Source: an uncultured Prevotella sp. (GTDB lineage: Bacteria > Bacteroidota > Bacteroidia > Bacteroidales > Bacteroidaceae). Taken from it: a stretch of 64,000 bases of DNA. The DNA lies in assembly GCA_947170265.1 (NCBI GenBank), contig CAMVSV010000006.1, positions 27,061 to 91,060 on the forward strand, read 5' to 3'. The notes below the pieces were generated by a model. That model was not told the origin of the DNA, ran no database searches, and saw only the letters and a program-made list of their open reading frames with translations. Positions 9,164-17,099 of this stretch are shown piece after piece; the stretch's first letter is position 1, and the number at the start of each line of letters is the position of its first letter. The position numbers and the translations under genes were made by a program.

Positions 9164-10507
9164 TTACATCTTCGGCATCTTTGGCATGCCCTTCATTCCA
9201 CGCATCATGTTTGCCATGCCTGCTCCCGTTACCATCTTCATCATCTTGCGAGTCTGGTCGAACTGCTTTATCAGCCTGTTCACCTCCTGAATGTTGGTGC
9301 CCGAGCCTTTGGCTATGCGCTGTCTGCGGCTGGTATTGAGTATCTCCGGATGCGAACGTTCCTTTGGTGTCATGCTCTGTATGATAGCTTCAATGCCCTT
9401 GAAGGCATCGTCGTCTATGTCTATGTCTCTTATGGCTTTGCCCACACCAGGAATCATTGCAGCGAGGTCTTTCAGGTTACCCATCTTCTTGATCTGCTGT
9501 ATCTGGTTCATGAAGTCGTTGAAGTCGAACTGGTTTTTCTGTATCTTCTTCTGCAGGCGGCGTGCCTCTTCCTCGTCAAACTGTTCCTGTGCCCTTTCCA
9601 CGAGCGACACCACGTCGCCCATGCCGAGAATACGGTCTGCCATACGCGTGGGATGGAACACATCTATAGCCTCCATCTTCTCGCCGGTACCAATGAACTT
9701 TATAGGCTTTGTCACCACGGTGCGTATGCTCAGGGCAGCACCACCACGAGTATCACCATCGAGTTTGGTGAGCACCACGCCGTCGAAGTCGAGACGGTCG
9801 TTAAACTCCTTGGCGGTGTTCACGGCATCCTGACCTGTCATGGAGTCTACCACGAAGAGTGTCTCATCGGGATGAATGTGATTTTTAAGACTTTCTATCT
9901 CATTCATCATCTCCTCGTCAACAGCCAGTCGACCGGCGGTATCGATAATCACCACGTTGTAGCCTTTTACCTTGGCTTCCTGCAGGGCATGGTCGGCAAT
10001 CTCGTTCACGTTCTTGCTCTCAGGCTCGGAATACACTGGAACGCCAATCTGTTCGCCCACCACATGAAGCTGCTGTATGGCAGCCGGACGATAAACATCG
10101 CATGCCACAAGCAGCGGATTCTTCTTCTGTTTGTTCTTGAGCATGTTGGCAAGCTTGCCGCTGAAGGTGGTCTTACCCGAGCCCTGCAGTCCCGACATGA
10201 GCACCACCGAGGGTTTGCCTTCGAGTTTCAGCTCCACAGCCTCGCCACCCATGAGCTCTGCCAGCTCATCGTGTACGAGCTTCACCATAAGCTGTCCGGG
10301 CTTGATGGCAGTGAGCACGTTCATGCCCAAGGCTTTCTGCTTCACAGTGTCGGTAAAGCTCTTAGCCACTTTATAGTTAACGTCGGCATCCAGCAGTGCG
10401 CGCCTTACGTCTTTGAGAGTCTCTGCTACGTTTATCTCCGTGATTTTTCCTTCACCCTTGAGTATCTTGAAGGATCTCTCTAATCTATCACTAAGGTTCT
10501 CAAACAT
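9164..10507 (-). CDS. ffh: Signal recognition particle GTPase
   Basis: Ffh binds 4.5S RNA and the signal sequences of nascent membrane proteins and docks with FtsY. The 447-residue protein has an N-terminal four-helix bundle, the G domain with [15 protein letters not shown] (P loop), [21 protein letters not shown], and a C-terminal M domain rich in methionine ([21 protein letters not shown]). A 513-residue ORF listed on the opposite strand is a shadow of this gene. It is first in the run ffh-folD-TPR-oxidoreductase. Confidence 0.96.
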   Translation of the reverse strand: MFENLSDRLERSFKILKGEGKITEINVAETLKDVRRALLDADVNYKVAKSFTDTVKQKALGMNVLTAIKPGQLMVKLVHDELAELMGGEAVELKLEGKPSVVLMSGLQGSGKTTFSGKLANMLKNKQKKNPLLVACDVYRPAAIQQLHVVGEQIGVPVYSEPESKNVNEIADHALQEAKVKGYNVVIIDTAGRLAVDEEMMNEIESLKNHIHPDETLFVVDSMTGQDAVNTAKEFNDRLDFDGVVLTKLDGDTRGGAALSIRTVVTKPIKFIGTGEKMEAIDVFHPTRMADRILGMGDVVSLVERAQEQFDEEEARRLQKKIQKNQFDFNDFMNQIQQIKKMGNLKDLAAMIPGVGKAIRDIDIDDDAFKGIEAIIQSMTPKERSHPEILNTSRRQRIAKGSGTNIQEVNRLIKQFDQTRKMMKMVTGAGMANMMRGMKGMPKMPKM

Positions 10508-10576
10508 TGTTTGCTTTGTATTTGTTGTTTGTTCTTTATTCGCCTATGCCCAGACTCCTGAGCTCTAATCAGGGTG

Positions 10577-10584
10577 CAAAGTTA
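10577..10584 (-). promoter_or_regulatory. Promoter -7 box for ffh
   Basis: Minus-strand TAACTTTG, about 70 bases before the ffh start. No clear -33 TTG sits at the ideal distance. The 379-base gap 10508-10886 holds only this promoter and the one for the next plus-strand gene; no other gene is seen in it. Confidence 0.55.
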
Positions 10585-10821
10585 GTGAAAATCATGCTAT
10601 TATTACCACAAAAAAACCGTTAATTTTATAAATATGGTGGAGGTGTAGTACAATGATTGCCCATCAAAGCTCATCATCAAGCTCAGGAGCACCGTCCAAT
10701 ACTGCCGTTTATTTCCATTACTTGTAAAAAACAAGCACTCCAGCATGTTCAAAACATTACAGAAAAAGCCACCGACAAGCCGTTAAAACATGTTTCTTAA
10801 TCGCAAAAATCATTATTTCTT

Positions 10822-10851
10822 TTGCATGTTTACAAAATATCCTTATCTTCG
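10822..10851 (+). promoter_or_regulatory. Promoter of the GYF_2 protein gene
   Basis: -33 TTG at 10822-10824 and a -7-like TATCTTCG at 10844-10851, 19 bases apart, about 36 bases before the ATG. Confidence 0.55.
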
Positions 10852-10886
10852 CACCGTTAAGATTTTGAATCATTGTCTAAAGAAAG

Positions 10887-11774
10887 ATGGAATACTACAT
10901 CAGCATTCAAAACGAAAAACGCGGTCCCTATAGCATAGAAGAGCTGCGTACAAGAGGCATAGGAACGGAAACGCTCGTAAGCACCGACGGAACTCAGTGG
11001 ACTCCGGCATGGCAGATTGACGAGCTCAGAGAGCTGTTCAACGCAAACAAGAACGGAAGCGTTGACGCTGACACCAGCAAAACGGCAAACGAAGGAGAGA
11101 CTGTGCCACCCGAAATGGGAGATTACCGTTCTGCAGAACAAGCAGACCATAGATATAGCCCCATTGCCGTGGAGCCCATCAAGCCGGAAAAGAAGCGGTC
11201 CAACTTTGGCGGATGCATACTCGGACTGCTCATAGTGGCTATAGTAGGGGCTACGATGGTGTTTACCTGTCCCAATGAACAAGCTCACAAAGCCAAGCTC
11301 TCAGAGCTTGTAAACAACTCCATGGACGAGGTGATGGGAAGAAACTCACCCTCCGATGGAGACCTATTGGTCAAAGGTCTGCAAATGGTTGGCGGCTTAT
11401 TGTTCAACAAGGTAGCTGATACCGCCATTGACAACATGGTGAGCGTGGACAACTATTTCGTTTGTTCCCTCGGAAGAGTACACTACGACAGCAAGGACCA
11501 CATTGTGTCGCTCGGACTGCTGGGCCACATCTTCACCATCAACCAGGAAGACATGACCAAAGCCGTGGAGAAATACTATCTTGACTTCCAAAGCAAGGCC
11601 GAGACAAAGGTGAAGGATGAGATAAAAGAGAACGTGGTTGACCCAATGAAAAACGCCATAAAGGACGCATTGGGAGGTATCATTGGCGAAATAACGGGTA
11701 GCAGCGACGACGATGCCGACAACGACAATATCACCGACAACTACGGCAGCGGCGACAATGACTCAGAAGAATAG
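10887..11774 (+). CDS. GYF_2 (DUF4339)-domain membrane protein
   Basis: Residues 1-52 form a GYF_2/DUF4339 domain (YYISIQNEKRGPYSIEELR ... WTPAWQIDELRELF), a fold thought to bind proline-rich or other peptide partners. After a charged linker comes one membrane segment around residues 110-128 (CILGLLIVAIVGATMVF). A roughly 150-residue domain follows, then a strongly acidic Asp-rich tail (SSDDDADNDNITDNYG). The function of the outer domain is unknown. It is a single gene with its own promoter; its last 12 bases overlap the convergent phosphatase-like gene. Confidence 0.8.
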   Translation: MEYYISIQNEKRGPYSIEELRTRGIGTETLVSTDGTQWTPAWQIDELRELFNANKNGSVDADTSKTANEGETVPPEMGDYRSAEQADHRYSPIAVEPIKPEKKRSNFGGCILGLLIVAIVGATMVFTCPNEQAHKAKLSELVNNSMDEVMGRNSPSDGDLLVKGLQMVGGLLFNKVADTAIDNMVSVDNYFVCSLGRVHYDSKDHIVSLGLLGHIFTINQEDMTKAVEKYYLDFQSKAETKVKDEIKENVVDPMKNAIKDALGGIIGEITGSSDDDADNDNITDNYGSGDNDSEE

Positions 11775-12749
11775 CCTGAGCACCAAAGGCAGATGGTCGC
11801 TGTATCCATTGAGATAACGCGGACCAAGATAATTGCGGCGGGGTTTCACTCCGCCGTATTTCGTATCCTCCTCAAGGAGAAAAGCAGCATCGTTTATGTA
11901 GCACTCCTTAGCGACCTCAGCCAACGACGGTGACAGGAAGATATGGTCAAGGCTGCCCCACTCTCCCTGATAGCGGTAGGTAGCTTTGGCACCGTGAGTG
12001 CCGGTAGCATTCTTGCTCACGTTTACCAACCCATGCTGTTCGAGCTGCACGAGTGCTGGTGAAGAATGGTAGTCGTTGAAATCGCCCACGACAATGATGC
12101 GGGCATCGCCACACAAGCCATGCAGCGAGTCTACGGCATGGCACAGGCGGTCAGCCACCTGACGGCGGAAAGGCCGCGACGCCTTCTCGCCACCGCTACG
12201 GCTCGGAGCATGAACCACAAACACATGGAGCGTGTCGCCCGAGACCGTCTCTCCCTCCACATAGAGAATGTCACGGGTGGGACGCATGTCGCGCACCAAA
12301 GGCACCCGTAGAGCCTCCTGACGTATCGGACGGAAGGAGAAAGGGGAATATAACAGCCCCACATCCACACCGCGCTCGTCGGGCGACTGGGTCACAATGT
12401 ACTCATATCTTGCATTTCTGAGCAACGAGCGCTTGGTAAGGTCGCGCATCACCGTGTCGTTTTCCACCTCACAGAGAGCCACCATGTCGGGCAAGGTCCA
12501 CTGCCTGTCTCCAGCCTTCTGCTCTCCACACGACAATATGGTCTGCCCCAGACGGTTGAGCTTGCGCCAATAGCGCTTGCGAGTCCAGTGGTAACTGCCA
12601 TCAGGCAGAAACTCATGGTCGTCTTTCAGAGTGTCGTGGTCGGTATCGAAGAGGTTCTCCACGTTGAGTTCCACCACTGTGAACACCTCGCGCTGTGCAC
12701 AAACAACGAAAGGCATCAGCGACAGCCATGCCGTCGCAATGCCTTTCAT
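11763..12749 (-). CDS. Endonuclease/exonuclease/phosphatase family protein, exported
   Basis: The protein begins with a signal peptide if translation starts at the second ATG (MKGIATAWLSLMPFVVCAQ); the ORF track adds nine residues upstream (12776). The mature part is an EEP-superfamily fold: VVELNVENLFDT (metal Asn/Glu), VALCEVEN (Glu), VGDFNDYHSSPAL (Asp/Asn) and GYSDHLPLVLRL (catalytic His). Members cleave phosphodiesters in DNA, sugars or lipids; the substrate here is unknown. It follows tyrA by about 60 bases and may be a passenger at the end of the aromatic operon. Confidence 0.85.
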   Translation of the reverse strand: MKGIATAWLSLMPFVVCAQREVFTVVELNVENLFDTDHDTLKDDHEFLPDGSYHWTRKRYWRKLNRLGQTILSCGEQKAGDRQWTLPDMVALCEVENDTVMRDLTKRSLLRNARYEYIVTQSPDERGVDVGLLYSPFSFRPIRQEALRVPLVRDMRPTRDILYVEGETVSGDTLHVFVVHAPSRSGGEKASRPFRRQVADRLCHAVDSLHGLCGDARIIVVGDFNDYHSSPALVQLEQHGLVNVSKNATGTHGAKATYRYQGEWGSLDHIFLSPSLAEVAKECYINDAAFLLEEDTKYGGVKPRRNYLGPRYLNGYSDHLPLVLRLFF

Positions 12750-12809
12750 TATTATTGTGATGTGTCTGCGCTCCATAGATGTGTGCTAATATACCGGTCT
12801 GCGATGCCG

Positions 12810-13604
12810 TCACCGTTTTATCTCGATGTCGCGACGCACATTGTCGCGTATCTTCTTCAGATAGCCCTTCATGCCCTCAGCGTCCTTGTTGTCGATGATT
12901 TCAAGCAGCTCCTTGAGCTCTGTGCGTATCTGCGACACCTGGTCGTGGGTATATGGGTTGAAGAGTATTTCCTGAAGGAGATAGTCGTCTTCGTTGAGCA
13001 CACCCTTGGCTATTCGCATGTGACGCTTGAAAGTTGTACCCGGTGCGTCCTGATGCTTCATTACCGCAGCAAACACGAAGGTCGACACGAAAGGTATCGA
13101 CAGCGAGTAAGCCACGGTCTTGTCATGCTCCTCAAAGGAATACTCGTAAATGTTGAGTCCGAGGCGGCTGTAGAGGTCTTTGAAGAAAATCCGTCCCATG
13201 TAGTCGCCCTCGGTGATGATGATAGCATTTTCCTCTGAGAGCTGGTTGAGGTTGGCAAAAGTGGGACCGAACATCGGGTGAGTGGAGACGAAAGGTCGTC
13301 CTGTCTGCTCATACCACTCCTTCAGTCCTGTCTTCACCGATGCAATATCGCTTATTATGCACTCCTTTGGCAGGTAAGGGAGCATCTCCTCAAATGCCGA
13401 GATGGTGTATTTCACCGTGACGGCATTAATCACGAGTTCAGGTCGGAACTCCTTCACCTCCTCAAACTTCTGGAAGCGCTGACAGTTGTAGGTGAACCTG
13501 AGGCGGCGTGGGTCTTTCTCAAACACCGCCACCTCGTGGTCAAAGCTTAGCAGGTCGATGAAGAAGCTTCCCATCTTGCCTGCTCCCATTATAAGTATTC
13601 TCAT
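12810..13604 (-). CDS. tyrA: Prephenate dehydrogenase (tyrosine branch)
   Basis: Oxidatively decarboxylates prephenate to 4-hydroxyphenylpyruvate, the tyrosine precursor. The 264 residues open with the NAD-binding MRILIMGAGKMGSFFIDLL and continue with the family's ISDIASVKTGLKEWY and STHPMFGPTFAN segments around the active-site His. It is shorter than E. coli TyrA because the chorismate mutase part is carried by the preceding gene. An inverted repeat lies in the 75-base gap before it. Its position in a Phe/Tyr-attenuated operon supports the tyrosine role. Confidence 0.9.
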   Translation of the reverse strand: MRILIMGAGKMGSFFIDLLSFDHEVAVFEKDPRRLRFTYNCQRFQKFEEVKEFRPELVINAVTVKYTISAFEEMLPYLPKECIISDIASVKTGLKEWYEQTGRPFVSTHPMFGPTFANLNQLSEENAIIITEGDYMGRIFFKDLYSRLGLNIYEYSFEEHDKTVAYSLSIPFVSTFVFAAVMKHQDAPGTTFKRHMRIAKGVLNEDDYLLQEILFNPYTHDQVSQIRTELKELLEIIDNKDAEGMKGYLKKIRDNVRRDIEIKR

Positions 13605-13630
13605 TGCCTTTGTCTTTTCTGATAGTTACA

Positions 13631-13671
13631 GTTGCCATAGAAGCCATCGTATCTGTGATAACTATGGCAAC
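13631..13671 (-). promoter_or_regulatory. Hairpin in the gap before tyrA
   Basis: A perfect 10-bp inverted repeat (GTTGCCATAG / CTATGGCAAC) with a 21-base loop lies between the DAHP synthase-chorismate mutase stop and the tyrA start. No T-run follows it, so it is more likely an RNA processing or stability element than a terminator. Confidence 0.4.
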
Positions 13672-13679
13672 CATGCTAT

Positions 13680-14744
13680 CTATTTATTTATGATGTCGAG
13701 CTGCTGGCGCACACTCTCCTTGTGTATCACCTCAAAAATGCTCTTCACGCTCTCAGCAGAGATGCCGCAGAGTGCTCCTTGTGCCCCGCGCTTGTCGAGT
13801 ATCTCGCTGTAGCGGCTGGTCTGCAGCACGGTCATGTTGTTTTCTTTCTTGTACTGACCAATCTCACGGCATACACGCATACGCTTGGCAAGCATGTTCA
13901 TCAGCTCATTGTCAATCTCGTCGATCTGCTTTCTGAGGTTCTGTATGCCTTCCACGGTGCTGGCATGATCGCGAATGACAAGCAGCGAGAGTATGTAGTC
14001 GAGCACTTCAGGTGTTACCTGCTGCTTGGCATCGCTCCAAGCCTCGTCGGGAGAGCAGTGACTCTCTACTATCAAGCCTTCGAAGCCAAGGTCCATGGCC
14101 TGCTGGCACAGCGGGGCAATGAGTTCGCGACGCCCACCGATATGGCTTGGGTCGTTGATGATAGGAAGGTTTGGTATGCGTCGTTTCAGCTCAATGGGTA
14201 TCTGCCACATGGGCAGGTTGCGATATATTTTCTTGTCGAAGCTTGAGAAACCGCGATGGATGGCTCCAAGACGCTTGATGCCAGCCTGGTTGATGCGCTC
14301 AAGGGCTCCTATCCACAATTCAAGGTCGGGGTTTACTGGGTTTTTCACGAGCACCGGCACGTCAACACCTTTCAAAGAGTCGGCGAGAGCCTGCATGGCA
14401 AAGGGGTTCGCCGAGGTACGCGCGCCAATCCACAGAATGTCGACATCGTATTTCAGGGCAAGTTCCACATGCTCGGGAGTAGCTACTTCGGTAGACACGA
14501 GCATTCCTGTCTCCTTCTTCACGCGCTGGAGCCATGGCAGTGCTTTCTCTCCGTTGCCTTCGAAGCCTCCGGGCTTGGTGCGTGGCTTCCACACTCCAGC
14601 CCTGAAGTTGTGGCATCCTTTCATGGCGAGCTGCTGGGCTGTCTCCATCACTTGTTCTTCTGTCTCTGCTGAGCACGGTCCAGCTATAACTATTGGTCGT
14701 TGGTTGTCGCTGGGAATGTTGAGGGGTTCTAATTCAAGTTCCAT
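13680..14744 (-). CDS. Bifunctional DAHP synthase / chorismate mutase
   Basis: A fusion of the first enzyme of the shikimate pathway with the enzyme that commits chorismate to Phe and Tyr. Residues 15-260 are a class I (KDPG-aldolase-like) DAHP synthase: IAGPCSAE, RAGVWKPRTKPGGFEG, WIGART, VKNPVNPDLE, AIHRGFSS, NDPSHIGGRREL. Residues 265-354 are an AroQ-type chorismate mutase (LRKQIDEIDNELMNMLAKRMRVCREIGQYK). The mutase probably also acts as the feedback-sensing domain. It is the third enzyme gene of the operon, between the aminotransferase and tyrA. Confidence 0.95.
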   Translation of the reverse strand: MELELEPLNIPSDNQRPIVIAGPCSAETEEQVMETAQQLAMKGCHNFRAGVWKPRTKPGGFEGNGEKALPWLQRVKKETGMLVSTEVATPEHVELALKYDVDILWIGARTSANPFAMQALADSLKGVDVPVLVKNPVNPDLELWIGALERINQAGIKRLGAIHRGFSSFDKKIYRNLPMWQIPIELKRRIPNLPIINDPSHIGGRRELIAPLCQQAMDLGFEGLIVESHCSPDEAWSDAKQQVTPEVLDYILSLLVIRDHASTVEGIQNLRKQIDEIDNELMNMLAKRMRVCREIGQYKKENNMTVLQTSRYSEILDKRGAQGALCGISAESVKSIFEVIHKESVRQQLDIINK

Positions 14745-14817
14745 ATCTTTTGTTTTTGTTGTTGATTATTCTATGTTTGCTGTTTTGTTGGTACAATGGT
14801 CTCTGGGGTTCGGTGTG

Positions 14818-15993
14818 TCATTGCTGAAACACAGCCTTTATTCTGTCGAGGGCTTCCTCTATCTTTTCTTTCTTTGCACAGAGTGAGATGCGTATGTATC
14901 GGCTGCCGTTGGTGCCGAAGATAAATCCCGGGGTTATGAACACCCGTGCCTCATGGAGCACCCGTTCGGTGAGTTGCTCCACATTGTCGTAGCTCTCTGG
15001 GATTTTTCCCCATAGAAACATTCCCACCTGTTGAGGGTCATAGGTGCAGTTGAGCGTCCTCATTATTTCCTCTGCCACGTTGCGGCGCTCGCGATAGGTC
15101 TGGATGTTGGCTTGCCTGTGCCACTCTTCATCGTTGGTGGTGAGAGCCTCGGCGGCAGCAAGCTGCAGTCCGCGGAAAGTACCGGAGTCAATGTTTGACT
15201 TCACTTTCATTATCCACGAGATGAATGTGGGGTTGGTGATACACATTCCCACGCGCCATCCCGGCATGTTGTGACTCTTCGACATTGAGTTGAACTCTAT
15301 GCAGCAGTCCTTGGCACCTTCAATCTGCATTATCGAGAGTCGCTCCTCATTCAGTATGAACGAATAGGGATTGTCGTTGACCACCACAATGGAGTGTTTC
15401 CTTGCAAAGTCCACGAGTTTCTGATAGGTGCTGCGCTGTGCTGCACCACCCGTGGGCATGTTGGGATAGTTTGTCCACATGAGTTTCACCCTACTCAGAT
15501 CCATCTTCTCCAAGGCTTCAAAGTCGGGTTGCCATGAGTTGTCCTCCCTGAGGTCGTAGTTCACAACCTCTGCTCCGAGCAGCGTGGATAGTGAAGTGTA
15601 GGTGGGATAGCCGGGGTTGGGCACGAGCACCTGGTCGCCGGGGTTCACAAAGGCGAGCGTCACATGGAGTATGCCCTCCTTCGAGCCGATGAGCGGCAGC
15701 ACCTCTTGGTTGCCGTCAATGTCTACTCCATACCATTTCTTGTAGAAGGCTGCCATGGCATGACGCAGCTCTGGCGTTCCCATGGTGGGCTGGTAGCCGT
15801 GGGCATCAGGCATGGCTGCCACTTCGCAGAGTTTCTTCACCGTTTGTGGCGAAGGTGGCATGTCGGGGCTTCCTATGGCGAGGCTTATGATGTCGAGTCC
15901 TTCGCTGTTGAGCTTTGCCACTTCTTTCAGTTTGCGTGAGAAATAGTATTCCTGCACGTTGTCAAGGCGGTTTGCCGGTCTAACATTCTTCAT
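14818..15993 (-). CDS. PLP-dependent aminotransferase, class I/II (aromatic operon)
   Basis: A fold-type I aminotransferase of 391 residues, probably using phenylpyruvate and 4-hydroxyphenylpyruvate in the last step to Phe and Tyr. That substrate is inferred from the operon; the sequence also resembles LL-diaminopimelate-type aminotransferases. Visible marks are NDNPYSFI, the PLP-lysine segment FNSMSKSHNMPGWRVGM (Lys after SMS) and the Arg in YIRISLC that binds the substrate carboxylate. Its start codon lies inside the end of pheA (14-base overlap), implying translational coupling. Confidence 0.9.
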   Translation of the reverse strand: MKNVRPANRLDNVQEYYFSRKLKEVAKLNSEGLDIISLAIGSPDMPPSPQTVKKLCEVAAMPDAHGYQPTMGTPELRHAMAAFYKKWYGVDIDGNQEVLPLIGSKEGILHVTLAFVNPGDQVLVPNPGYPTYTSLSTLLGAEVVNYDLREDNSWQPDFEALEKMDLSRVKLMWTNYPNMPTGGAAQRSTYQKLVDFARKHSIVVVNDNPYSFILNEERLSIMQIEGAKDCCIEFNSMSKSHNMPGWRVGMCITNPTFISWIMKVKSNIDSGTFRGLQLAAAEALTTNDEEWHRQANIQTYRERRNVAEEIMRTLNCTYDPQQVGMFLWGKIPESYDNVEQLTERVLHEARVFITPGFIFGTNGSRYIRISLCAKKEKIEEALDRIKAVFQQ

Positions 15994-16810
15994 ATTCTCC
16001 TAATATTTTCAGTTCCTTGGTAAGTGGTGTTATGGCATCTACCGACTGGCGGTAGCGTGTGATATTGTCGTAGGTCACGTCTACATAGAACATATACTCC
16101 CACTCTTGTCCGATGATGGGCAGCGACTGTATCTTGGTGAGGTTGATATTGTAGAACGAGAGTATGGTAAGCACCTTGGAAAGCGAGCCTTCCTCATGGG
16201 GCAGCGAGAACACGAGGCTTGCCTTGTTGGCTTTCTCTATCGTGCGCAGGAAGTCGGCTTTCTGCGGTGCCGATGCCACGAGGAAGCGTGTGAAGTTGTG
16301 CTTGTTGTCTTCAATGCTGTTTTCAAGCACCTTCAGTCCATAGTATCTGGCAGCGTCGGCACTGCAAATGGCAGCCCATCCTCGACATTGGTGCTCGGCG
16401 ATGTACTGTGCCGAGCCGGCGGTGTCTTCCGCCTCTACGGCTTTGAGCTCCGGATGGTTGGCAAGGAAGCCTCTGCACTGCATGAGTGCGACAGGATGGG
16501 AATGCACCTCCCTGACGGTGTCCCAGCTGTCTGACGGCAGGCAGCATATACAGTGCTCTATGTGGAGCTTGTGCTCACCCACCACTGTCGTTCCCGACTG
16601 TGTGAGCAGCTCATAGTTGTGGAGCAGTGAGCCTGCTATGGTGTTTTCTATTGCCGTCATGGCAAGCACCGTCGGGTCTCTCTTTACGTTTTCGAACACC
16701 TGCTCAAAGGTACTGCAACAGATGAGCTGTATCTGTTCGCCCTTGAAATACTGGTGTGCTGCGATGTCGTGGAACGACCCTATCTCTCCTTGTATTGCTA
16801 TTCTCTTCAT
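15980..16810 (-). CDS. pheA: Prephenate dehydratase (phenylalanine branch)
   Basis: Converts prephenate to phenylpyruvate. From the chosen start the protein reads MKRIAIQGEIGSFHDIAAHQ and is 276 residues long, a monofunctional enzyme. The catalytic NFTRFLVAS motif and a C-terminal ACT domain for Phe feedback (ASLVFSLPHEEGSLSKVLTI) are present. The ORF track's longer start at 16867 would lie inside the attenuator hairpin and is rejected. The ATG comes directly after the T-run of that terminator, so read-through is needed for expression. It is the first enzyme gene of the Phe/Tyr operon. Confidence 0.93.
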   Translation of the reverse strand: MKRIAIQGEIGSFHDIAAHQYFKGEQIQLICCSTFEQVFENVKRDPTVLAMTAIENTIAGSLLHNYELLTQSGTTVVGEHKLHIEHCICCLPSDSWDTVREVHSHPVALMQCRGFLANHPELKAVEAEDTAGSAQYIAEHQCRGWAAICSADAARYYGLKVLENSIEDNKHNFTRFLVASAPQKADFLRTIEKANKASLVFSLPHEEGSLSKVLTILSFYNINLTKIQSLPIIGQEWEYMFYVDVTYDNITRYRQSVDAITPLTKELKILGEYEEC

Positions 16811-16816
16811 TGCTGT

Positions 16817-16856
16817 AAAAAAATAAACCCCGCTGCACTCTATGTGAAGCGGGGTT
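16817..16856 (-). terminator. Attenuator terminator in front of pheA
   Basis: Minus strand: AACCCCGCT/AGCGGGGTT stem, extended by CAC/GTG across one mismatch, a short loop and then a run of T (TTTATTTTTTT). It sits upstream of the first enzyme gene rather than after a gene, which marks it as a regulated terminator. Its 5' arm is also complementary to the end of the leader-peptide reading frame. Confidence 0.85.
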
Positions 16857-16903
16857 GTTAGTTTCATACCTTATTATTATTATGCGCACCGACCCGCTTC
16901 ACA
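16843..16903 (-). promoter_or_regulatory. Antiterminator pairing (leader arm 2 with terminator arm 3)
   Basis: The minus-strand segment TGTGAAGCGGG (16893-16903, within codons 18-21 of the leader peptide) is perfectly complementary over 11 bases to CCCGCTTCACA (16843-16853), the 5' half of the terminator. The two structures exclude each other. A ribosome stalled at the Phe/Tyr codons just upstream would leave arm 2 free to form this antiterminator. Confidence 0.8.
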
Positions 16904-16957
16904 GTTTCCTGCAAAGTAAAAATAAAAGCCGTAAAAGTACGCAAAATTGATATTCAT
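16880..16957 (-). CDS. Phe/Tyr-rich leader peptide of the aromatic operon
   Basis: A 25-codon frame absent from the ORF track. It begins MNINFAYFYGFYFYF and ends with GNCEAGRCA and TAA. Codons 5-15 hold five Phe (all TTT) and four Tyr in eleven positions, which cannot be chance in this place: it lies between a strong promoter and the terminator in front of pheA, in an operon that makes exactly Phe and Tyr. The peptide itself is expected to have no function; its translation rate senses charged tRNA-Phe and tRNA-Tyr. A shadow ORF at 16704-16889 in another frame overlaps the spacer and is not real. Confidence 0.88.
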   Translation of the reverse strand: MNINFAYFYGFYFYFAGNCEAGRCA

Positions 16958-16984
16958 TTGTCAGTTTATTTATGATTTCGAGTG

Positions 16985-17016
16985 CAAAAGTAAAACATTT
17001 CCACAAACTGCACAAA
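16985..17016 (-). promoter_or_regulatory. Promoter of the attenuated aromatic operon
   Basis: -7 TACTTTTG at 16985-16992 and -33 TTTG at 17013-17016 on the minus strand, exactly 20 bases apart. Transcription would begin about 20-25 bases before the leader-peptide ATG. Confidence 0.8.
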
Positions 17017-17079
17017 CATTTTGAAAGAAAAATAGCTTGGAAAACTGTTTTTTTATCTATAATTGCAGAAAATTATTAG

Positions 17080-17087
17080 TATTTTTG
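17080..17087 (+). promoter_or_regulatory. Promoter -7 box for the CotH-like gene
   Basis: TATTTTTG about 13 bases before the ATG; no good -33 TTG at the usual distance. It is divergent from the aromatic operon promoter, about 65 bases away. Confidence 0.5.
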
Positions 17088-17099
17088 CAATCATAAACA

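Noticed and set aside
8942-10483. 513-aa plus-strand ORF opposite ffh
   Set aside because: Entirely antisense to the intact ffh and folD genes; Cys/His-rich composition typical of a shadow frame; no promoter.
16704-16889. 61-aa minus ORF overlapping pheA and the attenuator
   Set aside because: Starts inside the leader spacer, in a different frame from pheA; the leader peptide at 16880-16957 explains the region.
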